Shown one piece after another: positions 50,601 through 62,910 of a stretch of DNA of 64,000 nt. The DNA is from Diatrype stigma (taxonomy: Eukaryota; Ascomycota; Sordariomycetes; Xylariales; Diatrypaceae): assembly GCA_022225965.2 (NCBI GenBank), contig JAKJXP020000105.1, positions 69,164-133,163 on the forward strand. Reading direction: 5' to 3'. The first letter of the stretch is position 1; the number at the start of each line of letters is the position of its first letter. Below the pieces are notes generated by a model. That model was not told where the DNA came from. It did no database searches and worked only from the letters and a program-made list of their open reading frames with translations. Both the position numbers and the translations under genes were made by a program.

Positions 50601-53128
50601 ATGTCCGTACGGGTGGTGGCACGTATACGGCCGCTCCTGGAAAAGGAGCTCGAGAAGGATGTCATTGTCCACGCCGCTAGCAACAGCAGTAACAACGAAA
50701 ATGGCAAGCCCTACAACATGGTCAAGATACCGAATCCCAAGAACGAGGCCGAGGAGTTCTCATTCGCCTTCAATGGCGTGTACGACCATGCAACGACACA
50801 GGAGGCCCTGTTCTCAGCAGAAGGTAACGCGTCCCCCTACCTTCACGCCCCCTGGCTCCACGGTACTACACTATATACTCGTCACGGCATAGGAAAATGG
50901 ATGATGCTGCCAGTAACATGGCCAGACCAACCAATACACAGGACCTGCCGCCCGCCTCTATTTCGCCTGCCTACATTTCGTCCGGCCGCTAACCCTACCA
51001 AACAGTAAACCCACACCTCAAGTCGCTCTTCCAGGGCCTCGACGTCACGATCTTCGCGTACGGTGTCACCGGGACGGGAAAGACACACACGATGCGGGGC
51101 GGGCTGAAGCTAGCGGACCGGGGCGTGATCCCGCGGCTCCTATCGGGGGTGTTCCGACGGGCGAAGAAGCTGACGAAGGACACGGACGGCGAGACCGACG
51201 TGGCCGTCACGCTGTCGTACTACGAGATTTACAACGATAAGGTATTCGACCTGCTGGAGCCAGTGGAGAAGCGGACGCCAGCGGGCCTGCCGCTGCGCGA
51301 GGCGGCCAACGGCCGGACCCAGGTGGTCGGCCTGTCGGAGCGGGCCTGCGGCGACCTGCGCGACTTCGAGCGGCTGTACATCGAGGCGAACACGAACCGG
51401 GTGACGGCGGCGACGAAGCTGAATGCGCTCAGCTCACGTTCGCACGCGATTCTGCGGGTCAAGGTGACGCAGACCACGGGGGACGCGGTGCGAGAAAGCA
51501 CGGCATCGGCCATCGATCTGGCCGGGTCTGAGGACAACCGGCGGACGGAGAACGGCAAAGAGCGGCTGGTCGAGTCGGCGGCCATCAACAAGAGTCTGTT
51601 CGTGCTGAGCCAGTGCATCGATGCCATCTCGCGCGGCGACCGTCGTATCCCCTTCCGCGAGTCCAAGATGACCCGGATCCTGTCGCTCGGCCAGAACAGC
51701 GGCATCACCATCATGATCCTCAACCTGGCCCCACTCCGGAGCTACCACCTCGACACCCTCAGCAGCCTGAACGTCAGCTCGCGCGCCAAGCGCATCGAAG
51801 TCCGCGAGATCGAGAACGAGGTCGTCTTCAAGCAGCCGCCTCGCGGCGCCCATTCGTCGGGCGGCGCGGGTGGCGTTGCTCGCCAGCCCCTCCGGCCCCT
51901 GGCGAATTCCCACAATATCACCGCTGGCACGGCGGCCGCGAACGCCAGCAAGCCCCCCGCCGACCGTCCCGTGAAGGCGTTCAATGTCTACACCGACCAC
52001 CGCTCGAAAGCGGCGCCTGCATCTGCGCCCGCCTCCTCCCGCTCGGCGAATACATCTGCCAAGCGCGCGTCCTCATCGAAGCGGCCATCCGAATCCGACG
52101 GTGGCAGCAATAGCCGCCCGACTAAGATCACACGGCCGGCTGTCTCCACGACGACGAGGATAGCTAAGCCGCCATCATCCCACCAGTCCCAAAAGAAGGA
52201 GCAACAGCAGCAACCTTCCATATCCGCTGCGGACATCGAAGCGATGGTCGAGAAGAAGGTGCAGGAGATCCTCGCGTCGCGGGCTGCTGCGGCGGCGGCG
52301 GAACAGGAGCAACAGCCGGTGATGCCGCATTCGCCGCCGCGAGCCGAGATCAACGAAGCCGTCCAGAGGCGCCTCGAAGCGCTGGAACGCCGCATCGAAG
52401 ACCACGACCGGAAAAACAGCAGCAGGGACGGCGAGTCGGCGCCGGCGCGGTCGTCGGACAGTCTGCGCTACCTCCTGCAGGCGAGGCAGCACAAGGAGCG
52501 CGGCGACGATGCCGGCGCGCTGCGCCTGTACGAGATGGCGCTGCCGTTCTTCCCCGGGCAGGCAAAGCTGATGGGCAAGATCGAGAAGTTGAGGGCGAAG
52601 CTCGGCATTGTTGCTGCTGACTCAGTCGCGGAGAAGAAGCTGCCCTCGGGTAGGGCGGCGGCTCGTGGACAGCGTAACGACGACAGTTTCTGTTACTACC
52701 GTGACACCAATACGGACAACAACGACGATGCCGATGCGGACATCGATGATGACGATGAAGACGACGACCGACATACCTGCGCGAGTAGCGGAAGTCCGAG
52801 GGGAAAAGGAAAGGCCCGCGGGAGAGCAGGCAGGAAGGAGATGAAATCCTCTCCTGTGAAGGCGAAGGCGAAGGCGAAGACGTCGGTGGTTGATGATGAC
52901 GACGCGCCGACGGCCCGCGCCCTCCTCGACATCGTCAACTCGCTCGACGTCTCGGCCATCATCCGACTGCAGGGCTTCGGGCCGAAGAAGGCGCGCGATC
53001 TCGTCGACCACTTAGATAGCCGCGGCGAGGTGATCGAGAACTTGGCGCAGTTGCGCATGGTTCCGGGCATGGGCGGCCGGGCGGTCGATCGCGCTTGCGA
53101 GGGGCTTGCTGCCGCGGGGTGCTGTTAA
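50601..53128 (+). CDS. Kinesin-10 (Kid/KIF22)-like chromokinesin
   Basis: Exons 50601-50823 and 51006-53128 give 781 residues. N-terminal motor domain about 1-350: VRVVARIRP, P-loop GVTGTGKTHTM (about 94; Val where the family usually has Gln), SYYEIYNDKVFDLL, LNALSSRSHA (switch I), AIDLAGSEDNRRT (switch II), NKSLFVLSQCIDAI and SSLNVSSRAKRI. A short coiled coil (about 470-500) and a disordered basic/acidic stretch follow. The last ~65 residues form a helix-hairpin-helix pair (IIRLQGFGPKKARDLVDHL ... LRMVPGMGGRAVDRA), as in Kid/KIF22, which uses it to bind chromatin. Likely a plus-end motor on chromosome arms or the spindle. A TPR-like patch (YLLQARQHKERGDDAGALRLYEMAL) precedes the tail. Confidence 0.9.
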
Positions 53129-54028
53129 GACGGCTTGGCTCGTTGAAGTGAAAGAGTAAAGTAGAGTAGAAGCGGCCGGTTTTCCCTTAGCCATGACGGC
53201 TCGCTATTCGCTGAAGTGGGTGGCTGGTTGGAGTTATTCGAGGCTGCATTCATCACACATTACATTATACATTGGCAAGGCGTTCATGGAGAAAGGAGGG
53301 GGTCCTCGGTGGGTTAGAATGGGCTGGCAGGCGCTGGTTTGCATTGCAATTCATGTTACATCGTTACATCATCACCTATATTACATCTGGTGTTGGATTC
53401 TTGTTGAACTTCAAAAAATGAAAAGGCATAGCATGACATGGCATGTCCTGGTCGTGAACACGGTCTGTCGCTGCTATTTTGTTAAGCTATATAATAATGC
53501 CCCTTTCCTTCGATATAGGCAGTCGGTGTTGTCAGTGAGTTTGTCCCCTTGACATCTATCTGCCCTGGTGTTCGCATTGGGCAAGTAGTTACATGGCCCC
53601 CGCTGCTGTTTGCAGAGAGGTACCGACTGGAGTTTTAGGAGGACCGTCATGCTGGTTGATGCCGAGTATACATCGTAAAGCTCGAGTGAGTACCAGTGAT
53701 CATCATAATCGAGATGGGTGTATTAGTTCTTCACAGGCGTTGAGCTTGTTCATGTTCATGAACTACTTCAATATCGATGTCACTTCCTGGGTAGTATTAA
53801 TATCGCCCGTGAGGAAACAAGTAACAATCATTTCGGTATACCTATCAGCTACGAGTCACAAGGTATCAAAACCAGCAGTCCTCTGTGCGCGTATGTACTT
53901 CATGATATATTCCAATCATTCCTAGCCAAAAATTGACCTACCTTTGTTTACGTACTTACCAAGCGCAGTGAAAACAATTGAACAGCTCTTGCTTACCTTG
54001 CTTCGCCTAGTCTTACCTGACTTCACTT
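53129..54028. other. Spacer between convergent genes
   Basis: No gene seen; short ORFs only. Confidence 0.5.
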
Positions 54029-55378
54029 TCACCTCAAAGCTTGCACCACACTCAGCACCCAAGTCTCCGGCGCCCTACCATCACCATCACCATCACCATC
54101 GTCCCCGGGCCACAGCGCGCAAAAGACCGCCCGAGCCACCATCCCGCACCACAGCACAAACAGCACCCCCGTCCACCTATTCTCTCGCCAGAACGCGGCG
54201 CCCGCCCTCCCCGCGCGCCGCAACCGAGCCTCCACCCTCTCCTCCCACCACGGCTGCACTACATCCAAACCCGCCATAGCAGCCAGCACGAACATGCGCT
54301 TTCGCGTCGGCGGCGCGGTGCCGATGCTGAAGTGCCGCAGCACCTGTCTGGTATTCCCTCCATCCGCACCCCTACGATAATACCCCCCCGGCGTCAACAC
54401 CCGCAGCTCCTCGTGCCACGCCGCAATCGTCCGCAGGATCCCCGTCACCATGACGTGGAACACCTCGCCGCCGTGCCCGTCGCCGCCCAGCACGTCGACC
54501 GCCTCCGCAGGACACCACTCCCAGTACAGGCGCGCGAAGGCGCGCACGGCCTCGTGGCACAGCGCCTCGAGCTGCTCCGCCCGCGTCAGGGGCTCGCCGT
54601 CGAACTGCCGCGCCAGCGTGATCGTCAGGTTGCGCCGCATCTGGTAGCCGGCGCTCTTGAGGCGCGGGAGCGGGCGGGGGGGAGGAGGTTGCGTATTGGC
54701 GTTGTTGTTGGTGGGAGGAGGGTCGAGATACGTACCGGCGACCCACCCCTCCGCCTCGGCCACATCCGTGTACGCGACGGGCGCGACGCGCCGGTTCCAG
54801 CGGATGCGCCTTAGCGCGTAAGGGTCCCAATCCTCGACGACGAGCCGCACCGGCGGCGGTGCTTGGTCCGGCGCCAGCCTCCTTCTCCTCCTCTGCTCCG
54901 TCGGCGTCGTCAGCGCGCCCGAGAAGAACACGACGTCGAGCCGGGCGAACAGGTACCGCAGCTGGTCCTGGTCCAGGGGATCCCCGGGCGGGAAGGCGGC
55001 GGTCCAGGCGTCGACGAACTCGCGCTTCGCGCGCGCCTGCGCCGCAGTCCAGTACCGCTCGTCGCCCGCTGCGTAGCTGCCCACCTGCAGGTTCTCGAGG
55101 TCGCGCGCCCGGTGCCCGTGGAAGGTGAAGTAGTCTGGGCTGCCGAGGCCGTCGAGCGGGGAGGGCACTAGGCTGGCGTGCTCGGCGCAGTGGTGCGGGT
55201 ACTGTGCCTGGGTCTCGTTTGCGTCGTCGTCGTTGAGGGGGTAGAGGAAGTTGGTGGTGTGGGCGCGGATGTGGTGGAGGGCGGGGCGGAGGGCGAGGGT
55301 GTGTAGCAGGTGGAGGTGGTAGAGCTGCCAGAGGGCGAGGAGGCATAGGAGGAGGAAGAGTAGGATTAGGGTCTCCAT
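54029..55378 (-). CDS. Hypothetical membrane protein
   Basis: Single 449-residue frame with high GC3. An N-terminal hydrophobic helix (METLILLFLLLCLLALWQLYHL) is a signal anchor, and a second hydrophobic stretch lies near 410-428 (WTGVLFVLWCGMVARAVFCALW). Between them is a soluble region with Arg-rich and Pro/Asn-rich loops. A motif LTRAEQLEALCHEAVRAFARLYWEW looks zincin-like, but has only HE and no second zinc histidine, so peptidase activity is not supported. A GDDGDGDGDG run is encoded by an ACCATC repeat at about 54079-54103. No family recognised. The antisense frame at 54372-55439 is a shadow. Confidence 0.65.
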   Translation of the reverse strand: METLILLFLLLCLLALWQLYHLHLLHTLALRPALHHIRAHTTNFLYPLNDDDANETQAQYPHHCAEHASLVPSPLDGLGSPDYFTFHGHRARDLENLQVGSYAAGDERYWTAAQARAKREFVDAWTAAFPPGDPLDQDQLRYLFARLDVVFFSGALTTPTEQRRRRRLAPDQAPPPVRLVVEDWDPYALRRIRWNRRVAPVAYTDVAEAEGWVAGTYLDPPPTNNNANTQPPPPRPLPRLKSAGYQMRRNLTITLARQFDGEPLTRAEQLEALCHEAVRAFARLYWEWCPAEAVDVLGGDGHGGEVFHVMVTGILRTIAAWHEELRVLTPGGYYRRGADGGNTRQVLRHFSIGTAPPTRKRMFVLAAMAGLDVVQPWWEERVEARLRRAGRAGAAFWRENRWTGVLFVLWCGMVARAVFCALWPGDDGDGDGDGRAPETWVLSVVQALR

Positions 55379-56718
55379 GTTTCTCCTTATTCTTTCTTTC
55401 TTTCCTTCGTTCTCTCTTCTTGGGGGTTTTGCGTCTCACTTACCTTGAGGGAGAAGCAAAGTTCAATTCGTGGTTGCCGACTGGCTACAGAATGGGAGGC
55501 GAAGTGCATGCTACGGTTGATATATATATTAAATATTATTCGGACGGTGGTGGTGTCCAGAAACAACGACCATCCTCCTGTCCATCGAGCTTGTTCGGGG
55601 ACAACAACCGCCCTCGCCGGCCCGAATCTTGTCTCACCCACTCCACTCGGCATCCGGCTGGTCCGTCCGGTGGCTCCGGTAGATACCTACCTAATTACCT
55701 TAGACCCCGGTCGCAGAGCGAGGTAACAGGCGTTTCCGTGGGGAAGTAAGTACATGTCAATGAAAGGTGCCATAAACACGATGTCTTTGTTCATCGGTAG
55801 TCGGGTGTTCACTTATGTGTTCCGGGATGGAAGACAATGGGGATTGGATCGAACAATGCCTACGTGGCTTGAACGATGAGCCCTCCGGGGGTGCAGCCAA
55901 CGTGACCTGTCCTTGATTTTCGTTGAAAATAGGCAGTAGCTGGAGCTGGTCCGAGTTATAGCGCAACTCTGAGCTCTTAGACATGCAGGGCAAGGAGGCC
56001 AGCACAATTGGAAACGACAGGACACTGCATTGCCATGGGTATGGCTCTGAGAATGAGAATAAGATGTCAAAATTCAGTAGACGATGTCATAAGCTATGAG
56101 CAGTGAATGATACGAAGGCCTTTCTACCTTTTCCGCGACACGCGAAAGTGCCCTGATGTTGTTCACTGCATGTGTCAGGCTTATGGTTGAGTCGATAGCA
56201 CCATATTAGACCCCATACTTCGTACGGACGTGAGGCGAACCCCGGATGAGATGAAGACCCAACTACCCGGCCCCCTAAAATAAATACCTAGTCCGGCCGA
56301 CCAGACCCGTCCCGGTCTATGCGGGTATCATTCATAATAACAAAATAACCCCTAGAGAAAAAGAATTGATATCAGCATGCAGTCCGCCAGTCATGGTATA
56401 TAACCACGGGGTTCATCGCCCATGGAGAGATCCATCTGCCTTACCTGCCTGCCGACTTCCCGTACGCCCCTCCCCGATGCAGAAACCTTTGAGAAAAAGA
56501 CCACAAGGTTCTTTCCCTCGCGCGCGAAATATCACGATGCTGATGACAATCCCGGGGACCAAATAGACGAAAGAAAATAGAAATACACGGAAATATGGGG
56601 GCGCGCTGAGAACCCCAGATATTAAAAGAAAAGGCCCGGGTAGTAGTAGATAACTACGTATCTTGTGGATACCTGGGTAGATAGGTTATGGTATGGATGG
56701 AAGGAAGGAAGGCGACTT
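55379..56718. other. Spacer
   Basis: No gene seen. A pyrimidine-rich leader (TTCTTTCTTTCTTTCC) lies just upstream of the minus-strand gene start near 55390. Confidence 0.5.
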
Positions 56719-58262
56719 TCACTTCTTGGTGCCGGAGACGGAGTTGGGGAACGCGGCGGCGGCTCGGTTGAGGTTGCGCAGAGCTTCCGGGAGCCGACCG
56801 GCCTGCAGCGTCTCGATGTAGTCGTCGATGACGGCGACGTCCTTGATCTCCTGAAGTCGTGTGCGGGTCAACCAGTACTCGAAAGGGCCCACTGCGTAGT
56901 TAGGCACACGTTAGCTCCCCTCCCTGTAAACCAGATAGATATCACAAATACATGACATTCGACCCTGTAGTAATAGATACTGCAAGTAAAGCGCGGGCAT
57001 GTGTTGCATGTTACTTACAGTTCTGGGCGAGAGCATCGCCGAGCTCCCGGCAGCGCTCGTCGGGCGCGTGCTCCGTGTGCATGTCGAGGTAGTGGTTCAG
57101 CATCTTGGAGATGTCCTTCAGGGGCCACTTTCCGGGCTCGCTAGGTACGCGGTTCGGGCCCGCGTTCAGGTACTTCTGCGCCGTGCACAGGCGGCACTTC
57201 CAGAATCCCAAACGCTGAACGGAGGTGCTGCCGCCGCCGCCGCCGCCGTTCGTCGTCGCGACGTCGATCGAGTCGCCCTCGGCGGCCGTGGCGTTCGGCG
57301 TAGCGGCTGCGGTGGTAGGGGCGCCGCCCTCTTCCTCATCCGCGCCTGGCCCCGCTCCCGGGACCGGCGTCTCGGCTAGTCTCTGCCGCTTGCGCTTCAG
57401 GGCGCTGGGCGCCGGGGTGCCGTAGGACCGCTGCTGCTGTTGCCCGTGCAACAGTTGCTGGTAATGCTGCGACGGACCACCGCTACCGCTTCCCCGGAGA
57501 CCGCCGCCGCCGTTGTGGAGCCCGAGACCGAGACGCATCTGCGTGTCGATCAGCTCGATGCGGTGCTGGCAGTGGCGCACGTGATGGCTGCAATCGAGCA
57601 GGCGCACGTGCAGGCTGCGGATCTCCTGGGTCGTGATGCCCGGCACGGCCAGCATGGCTCTGCAGTAGTCAATGTCGTATCTATAGGCACTGATGTCCTC
57701 CTGCATCTGGCGGCGCGTGATGCCGTTCAGGTCGGCGCTGCTCTCGTAGCTGCTGCTGCTGTTGTTGCTGTTGCTGTTGCTCAGCTGGACTTGACCCTGA
57801 CCCTGGTCATGGCCATCCTCTGCATGGCCCCCATTGGTGGTGGAGTCTGCGGGCTGCTGCTGCTGCGCCGAGGGGAACTTGAGGGGGGGATAATGTCAGT
57901 CAGTTGTTTGTCATCCCCGGAAATATGTAGTAGGTACATAGGAAGGAACCCGAGGTGCCGGGCAAGGCTGAGCCAAGCCGGACTCAGCGGTGGTTGCTGC
58001 AGGGCGGAAGTGGAGAGGGTCGATGGATGGGTACAGTTGAGGATCTGATAGGCTGAGAGCATGCGATGGTCGACATGGGATTGGCAGATCAGGGGTGGTG
58101 TGGGTGATAAAAGGGACCTGGGCTTGTACAGGGAGGTGGGAATGCATATATGGCTGCCCATCACATGACTACGATTGTGATACTTACGTCGAAGAGCTTC
58201 AGAAGATCGGGTTTGTCGTTTCCATTAGCGGCCATCTTGTTCTGCGGCAGCTTCTGTTTCAT
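56719..58262 (-). CDS. Hypothetical nuclear-type protein with putative zinc-binding motif
   Basis: Three exons (58262-58188, 57877-57019, 56891-56719) give 368 residues. The N-terminal half is low complexity: Gln runs, Asn/Ser runs (SNSNSNNSSSSYESS), a helical region with MQEDISAYRYDIDYCRAML, then Gly- and Gln-rich stretches and a basic KRKRQR patch that could be a nuclear signal. The C-terminal part, about 260-350, is well ordered: FWKCRLC, about 28 residues, then LNHYLDMHTEH, a possible C-x2-C...H-x4-H zinc site resembling a BED/C2H2 finger, followed by GPFEYWLTRTRLQEIKD. No named family recognised. The first intron (310 nt) is long for this genome, so the acceptor is less sure than the second. 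Confidence 0.65.
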
Positions 58263-58369
58263 AGCTTGGGTCTGATCATTCACTGGTGGTGGTAGTGGTG
58301 GTGCTGTGGGTGCATGGAGAGTTACGAAGAAATAATTGGATGCCTAGGGTTTAGTTTATTTCGGATGAA

Positions 58370-58605
58370 GAAAAGAAGAAAAGCTGTGCTGGAGATGGGT
58401 TGGATGGGATGGCTGTCATCAATTGAAAGTCCTTCTCTCTTTCTTGAAGTTAGGAAGGAGGTGCAAGAAAGAAAGAAGAAAACCAAGGCAGGGTTGAAAG
58501 GAAGGTGGGCAAAAAAGGCTAAAGGAAAGTGTGAGAGAGAAAAAAAGTAGAGAAAAGAAAACCGGCAATGGAAAAAAAAGAAAGAAAAAAGAAAGAACTA
58601 CGCTT
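58370..58605 (+). repeat. Purine-rich (GA) low-complexity tract
   Basis: About 235 bp of strongly purine-biased DNA (AAGAAAAGAAGAAAAG, AGAAAGAAAAAAGAAAGAA) in the upstream region of the 58262 gene. Open frames here reflect the strand bias only. Confidence 0.6.
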
Positions 58606-59496
58606 CTAGCCACCTAGGCTATTGCCATTCATTCACTTACTACGTAGTAGGTTGCTTCAAGGTTCTTGCTCTTGCTACTGCTAGCTCTCTCAATTGAAGT
58701 CATCAACTCAATTATGGCAATTGCCCGTGAAGAAGTATTAATGGTTTTCATAAAGAAACTCTTCATTAATTAAATCAAGGCTTCATTGTCGAAGTGAATT
58801 GATGGTGGCTTGCCCCGTGCGACAACCCATTGCGTCGCCCAGCCTTAGAAAGGTAGTATTGTGGAGTTTCTCTTGCTACTACCTGCTTAAGGCATCGTAG
58901 GCAGTTGAACTAGAGTCTAGAGGCAACTGCCAGAACGGGCGAGCTGGTAGCGCACTTGAATCTACATACCTTCCACACTTCAAATATTTTCAGATACTGC
59001 ATGTAAGTTCCCCGAAGGCAAAGCAAAGGGGTGTTATTGGGTGTAAACGACCGGGCACAAATCCATTTAATATCTACATCTCTAGGTGGATAACATGCGC
59101 ATGTATAGTACCTCGGAGGCTGGTTCAAGGTCCCCGTTGATAAGCCTATCTACCTCATTGATAAGCCCAACTACAGTGGGACAGATCGGTCTTATCTGGG
59201 AATCTGGCTTATCTACAGCTATCGGGCGGCCGGTTTGGATCTGGGAACCCACTCGGATCGGGCATTGGCGGTGCGATTCGGGTGCTTAAGGTTGTCGCCG
59301 CCTCGGACCTGCCAAGACCAGGTTACAATACATAAATGTACATACCAAGCTCAACCCGCATTTCTACAACAGCATGTGACTCAGGCCGGGTAGGTGCCTT
59401 GAGCTACATGATCGGTGGTTACATGTATGTACTTACTTTGTCGAGGATATACAACTCGATATACAAGGCCTTAAGTATGGAGTGATGAGATAGGTA
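58606..59496. other. Spacer
   Basis: No gene seen. Confidence 0.5.
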
Positions 59497-59864
59497 CAGT
59501 AAAACCTGGCTATAACGAATACGTTCTATAGCGAATTCTCTCTATAGCGAATTCAAACCGGGAACACACTGTTTTTCCCATACAATTAACGAATTTTCTC
59601 CGTACTACGAATAACGAATTGCATTCTGCTTAGTAATCCATACAATTCGTTATATAAAGTGATAAAATAATGCATATACTAGGCTTTAGCTAGGGCATTT
59701 TGAAATAACACGGACCATATTCGGTACATTTACCCCTTAGAAATTACTGGATACGTATAGTATATGTATATATACCAAAATATGCCCCCCTTCACATAAC
59801 GAAACCTCGCTATAACGAACCGGAATTAGGGAACCGACCCATTCGTTATAGCCAGGTTTTACTG
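59497..59864. mobile_element. MITE, Tc1/mariner (pogo-like) type
   Basis: A 368-bp AT-rich element bounded by perfect 24-bp terminal inverted repeats (59497-59520 and 59841-59864) beginning CAGTAAAACCTGGCTATAAC. It is flanked by TA on both sides (59495-59496, 59865-59866), the target duplication of Tc1/mariner elements. An inner inverted repeat, ATAACGAATTG/CAATTCGTTAT, lies near 59611-59654, and TATAACGAA units recur near both ends. There is no transposase ORF, so it is non-autonomous. CAGT ends are typical of pogo/Fot-like families. Perfect ends suggest recent insertion. Confidence 0.9.
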
Positions 59865-59866
59865 TA

Positions 59867-62800
59867 CTGGCATCGTCCGCAGTCGAAGTTACAGCCACAG
59901 CTACCCACAAGCATGAGGCTGTCGTGCTGCCATACCCAGAGGGGGCTGCACATCCAGGATATGTAAGTTGGTGTGCATTAGGTAGGTATGCATAGCGACT
60001 TATGTAGGTACAGCATGCATTGGTACCTGTGCATTAGATACAGGTAGGTATGAGATATGCGCAATGCACAATATCCAAGTGGGTCGCTACCCCGCCAATC
60101 CTTTCAACTTGCCCACACTTAAACCGGCACTTAACCTGGTCCGTTAACCAAAGGTTTAAGCTCTTCGCTTCAAGGGTGATCCACCACGAAGGTACAGATT
60201 GGAGGATTCCAGGTTGGGTGTGCAGATGCACTTTTTGACAGCCGCACGCTTATAAGAACTAGGCAAGGAACTAGGGAAGGTAAGCATCGGAGAGGCAGCG
60301 GCTTCCAGGGTTCCTATACCGGGGGGTTTGAAGAGAAGATGAAGACGCTCTGGGGTGATACCTAGTCCAAATATCCAAATATAAATACATGCGAAAAGAC
60401 CTCGATCCGTCTGCTTACTGAAATAAAGCCGGTTCCTTTAGTTCCTCCGCGGTCTATCCTAGCCATCACGTCAACATATATATCAAGGTCGGAACAATAT
60501 GCTGCTGCTTAGGCATTCACATGCTGGACCCCTATTTTACATTTCTATACATCCCGGCATCGTCCCGGTGTTGCGTCGGGTCAGGCACCGACAAATGATC
60601 TGAAAAGTCTTTATCATACGTTATACTACATATACGCAAGATCAGCTTATACGCGGACAACAAGCATACTTCCATCCTGTAGATTCCCATTTCCTGGCAC
60701 GTAAAGTGGCATACCCGCTGTGGATCTTCAGCTCACCGCAGAGGATTCACGATAGATTTGCAGCTAATGCACCGTCAATCAGACATGTCCAAGATTCAGT
60801 ATGTGTCCAACCATTTCAATCGGGAAAGCCGAACGTGTTAGTCAGTGTATAGGGGTCTCGTAAGGCATTTTTAGTCCGGCCATGCACAGATATCTGCGGA
60901 ACCGACTGCCAAGCTCCAGATGTTGAGTGTTTAGTCCATGTGACTTGCATGCCATTCCGAAGATCAGGGTCTGATAGCTGGAAGTCTTCGAACCCTGCAT
61001 GATTGTTTGTTGTTCAGCATTGCCACGTAAAACCCGATCAGAATATACTGCGTGGATTAGGTACTGCTTTGTTCAGAATACAGCGGCCTCTTCGGTGATG
61101 GTACGTGCCTATAATATATAGTCTTATTGGTTCTGATAGGGGAAGAGCACTTTGGAGGCTGCCGGCATCCCGAGCTATAGACATTAACGGAAAGGGGGCC
61201 GCTGTTTACTATAATCATCTGATAGATTCAAAAGGGGGCCTCGCATCAAGAGCTCGCATATCTCCCTAACCCCCGGTACGGAGAATGAACGCGAGATGCA
61301 AATTAGTTATGTCGACCAAAATCCCCTATTATTGGGCTTTGCCAACACTTGAATGATCATGCATGTTTCCAGCTATAGGACCCTGGCTGCCACTTCCCAC
61401 AGAGTCAGGGGGCCGGGGTAATAGAAGCTTCTATCACAACAACAGTATCAAGCAGGGCGGTCTCGCCGAGAACAACGTATCGCTGCTCCCAAGTGTTCCT
61501 GCATTTTCTTCTCCATAGGCTGGCAATCGCTTGATGATGCATCGCTTGTTGAGCTTTGATATCGTAGCGCTACCGTGGCCGTGGCCGAGCGACAACGAAA
61601 CCTGTTGTTGAGTGGCCCTAATTCCAACAGCGTAATTCCGAGCGGTGCCAGTGACCCCACCAACGCGGCGGATGCGCGGCGCGAGGCAGTAGATATGCGG
61701 CGCAGATGAGCGCTCGTGAACTTTGGTTCGTGGGAGTCAGGCTACTACCCCAATGTTTGCGCGCTACCGTGGACGCGGGGGAAGTATCCTCCCCCGTATA
61801 TCACGAGCCCCATACGCGGGTTGTCTCCTTAGCGTATGGTGACTCGACCAGCCCGCTAATTTCGATGGGTTTCTCTCTGTATGTGTGTGTGTGTGTGTGT
61901 GCGTGTGTGTTGGTCAATGGGTTCCCCGATGACCGGGCGTGGGCGGGATGGACTTTCCGATACTGGGCGGGACGGATTTGCGCTTGTGCTATCGTGAAAG
62001 AAGGAAGAAGAATGAAGAAAAAGAGCTGTTTGCCCTTCTCGGACAGCCGCTCGCTCGCTTCGAAGTCGGACTTCGACACTCACGTGGCCACTTTTCGACC
62101 CGATTATCCCGCTTAAGATGCTTTCGAATCCCTAACGATGCAGTAGAACGTTTCCACGGAGGACCCAAGAAAATGGGTAAGCGAATGTGAGTTGACCCAA
62201 CTCGGAAATCCGTGGTACGGATCGTGCGTCTGGCCTATACTACGTGCGTCGTCGTAACCCACGATATTAGCCAGAAAGCTTGGCTACATCGGCTCTGGCA
62301 ATCGCTGACCGGTCTAGAAGGGAACTTTCCAGCAGCAACCTGGTTCTGGAACGCGGTCCAAAAACCGCGACAAATCTCGTCTTACTGGGGGTTCGAGCAC
62401 CATATGACCAGACGGCACACCGATCTAGGCTAGCAAATGGCGGCACGCCGTCTTGAGCTCGCAGGCCTGACAGGGCTCAATAGGACCAACGCACGATGTG
62501 GAGTCTCTGATGTCTAAGACATCTGGGGAAGCCGGAAATAATCCCCACATGACACGCGGCAGCCAACGGTAGTGGTTGAGATTATATTCGGCCTTTCCTA
62601 ATATGGTATACCGAAGAGTCGATCTACTCTGAGCTCCCTTCAACACTATCGATGTGGCTAGATTGCGGTATCGTGATCGAAGTCGTCACTATTAATAAGG
62701 GGGCGGGATCCTGTGGCGGGCAGTCATGGCAGGGCTCAGAGAGGTCAGAAGACAGAGGACAGAAGACAGAAGACCGAAGACATAAGAAGCACGACACCAC

Positions 62801-62910
62801 CCCTCCCCGTTACGACGACTCCCGCCATCGCGATCGAACTCTCACGCTCAAGAAGGCCTATCCAACCATCCTACCGGAAAGCATAATCTTAAAATACCAT
62901 CATCGCAAAG
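59867..62910. other. 3-kb gene-free spacer
   Basis: No gene recognised; several short ORFs without motifs. It includes a TG microsatellite and, near 62741-62785, imperfect repeats of AGAAGACAGAGGAC-like units. Confidence 0.5.
61882..61911 (+). repeat. (TG)n microsatellite
   Basis: About 15 TG units with one GC interruption. Confidence 0.9.

Noticed and set aside
54530..54580. Zincin peptidase motif in the 54029-55378 protein (LCHEAVRAF)
   Set aside because: Only HE is present; the second zinc histidine and downstream ligand are absent.
54372..55439. 355-codon minus-strand ORF overlapping the 54029-55378 gene
   Set aside because: Pro/Arg-dominated shadow in another frame of the same strand, with no hydrophobic core.
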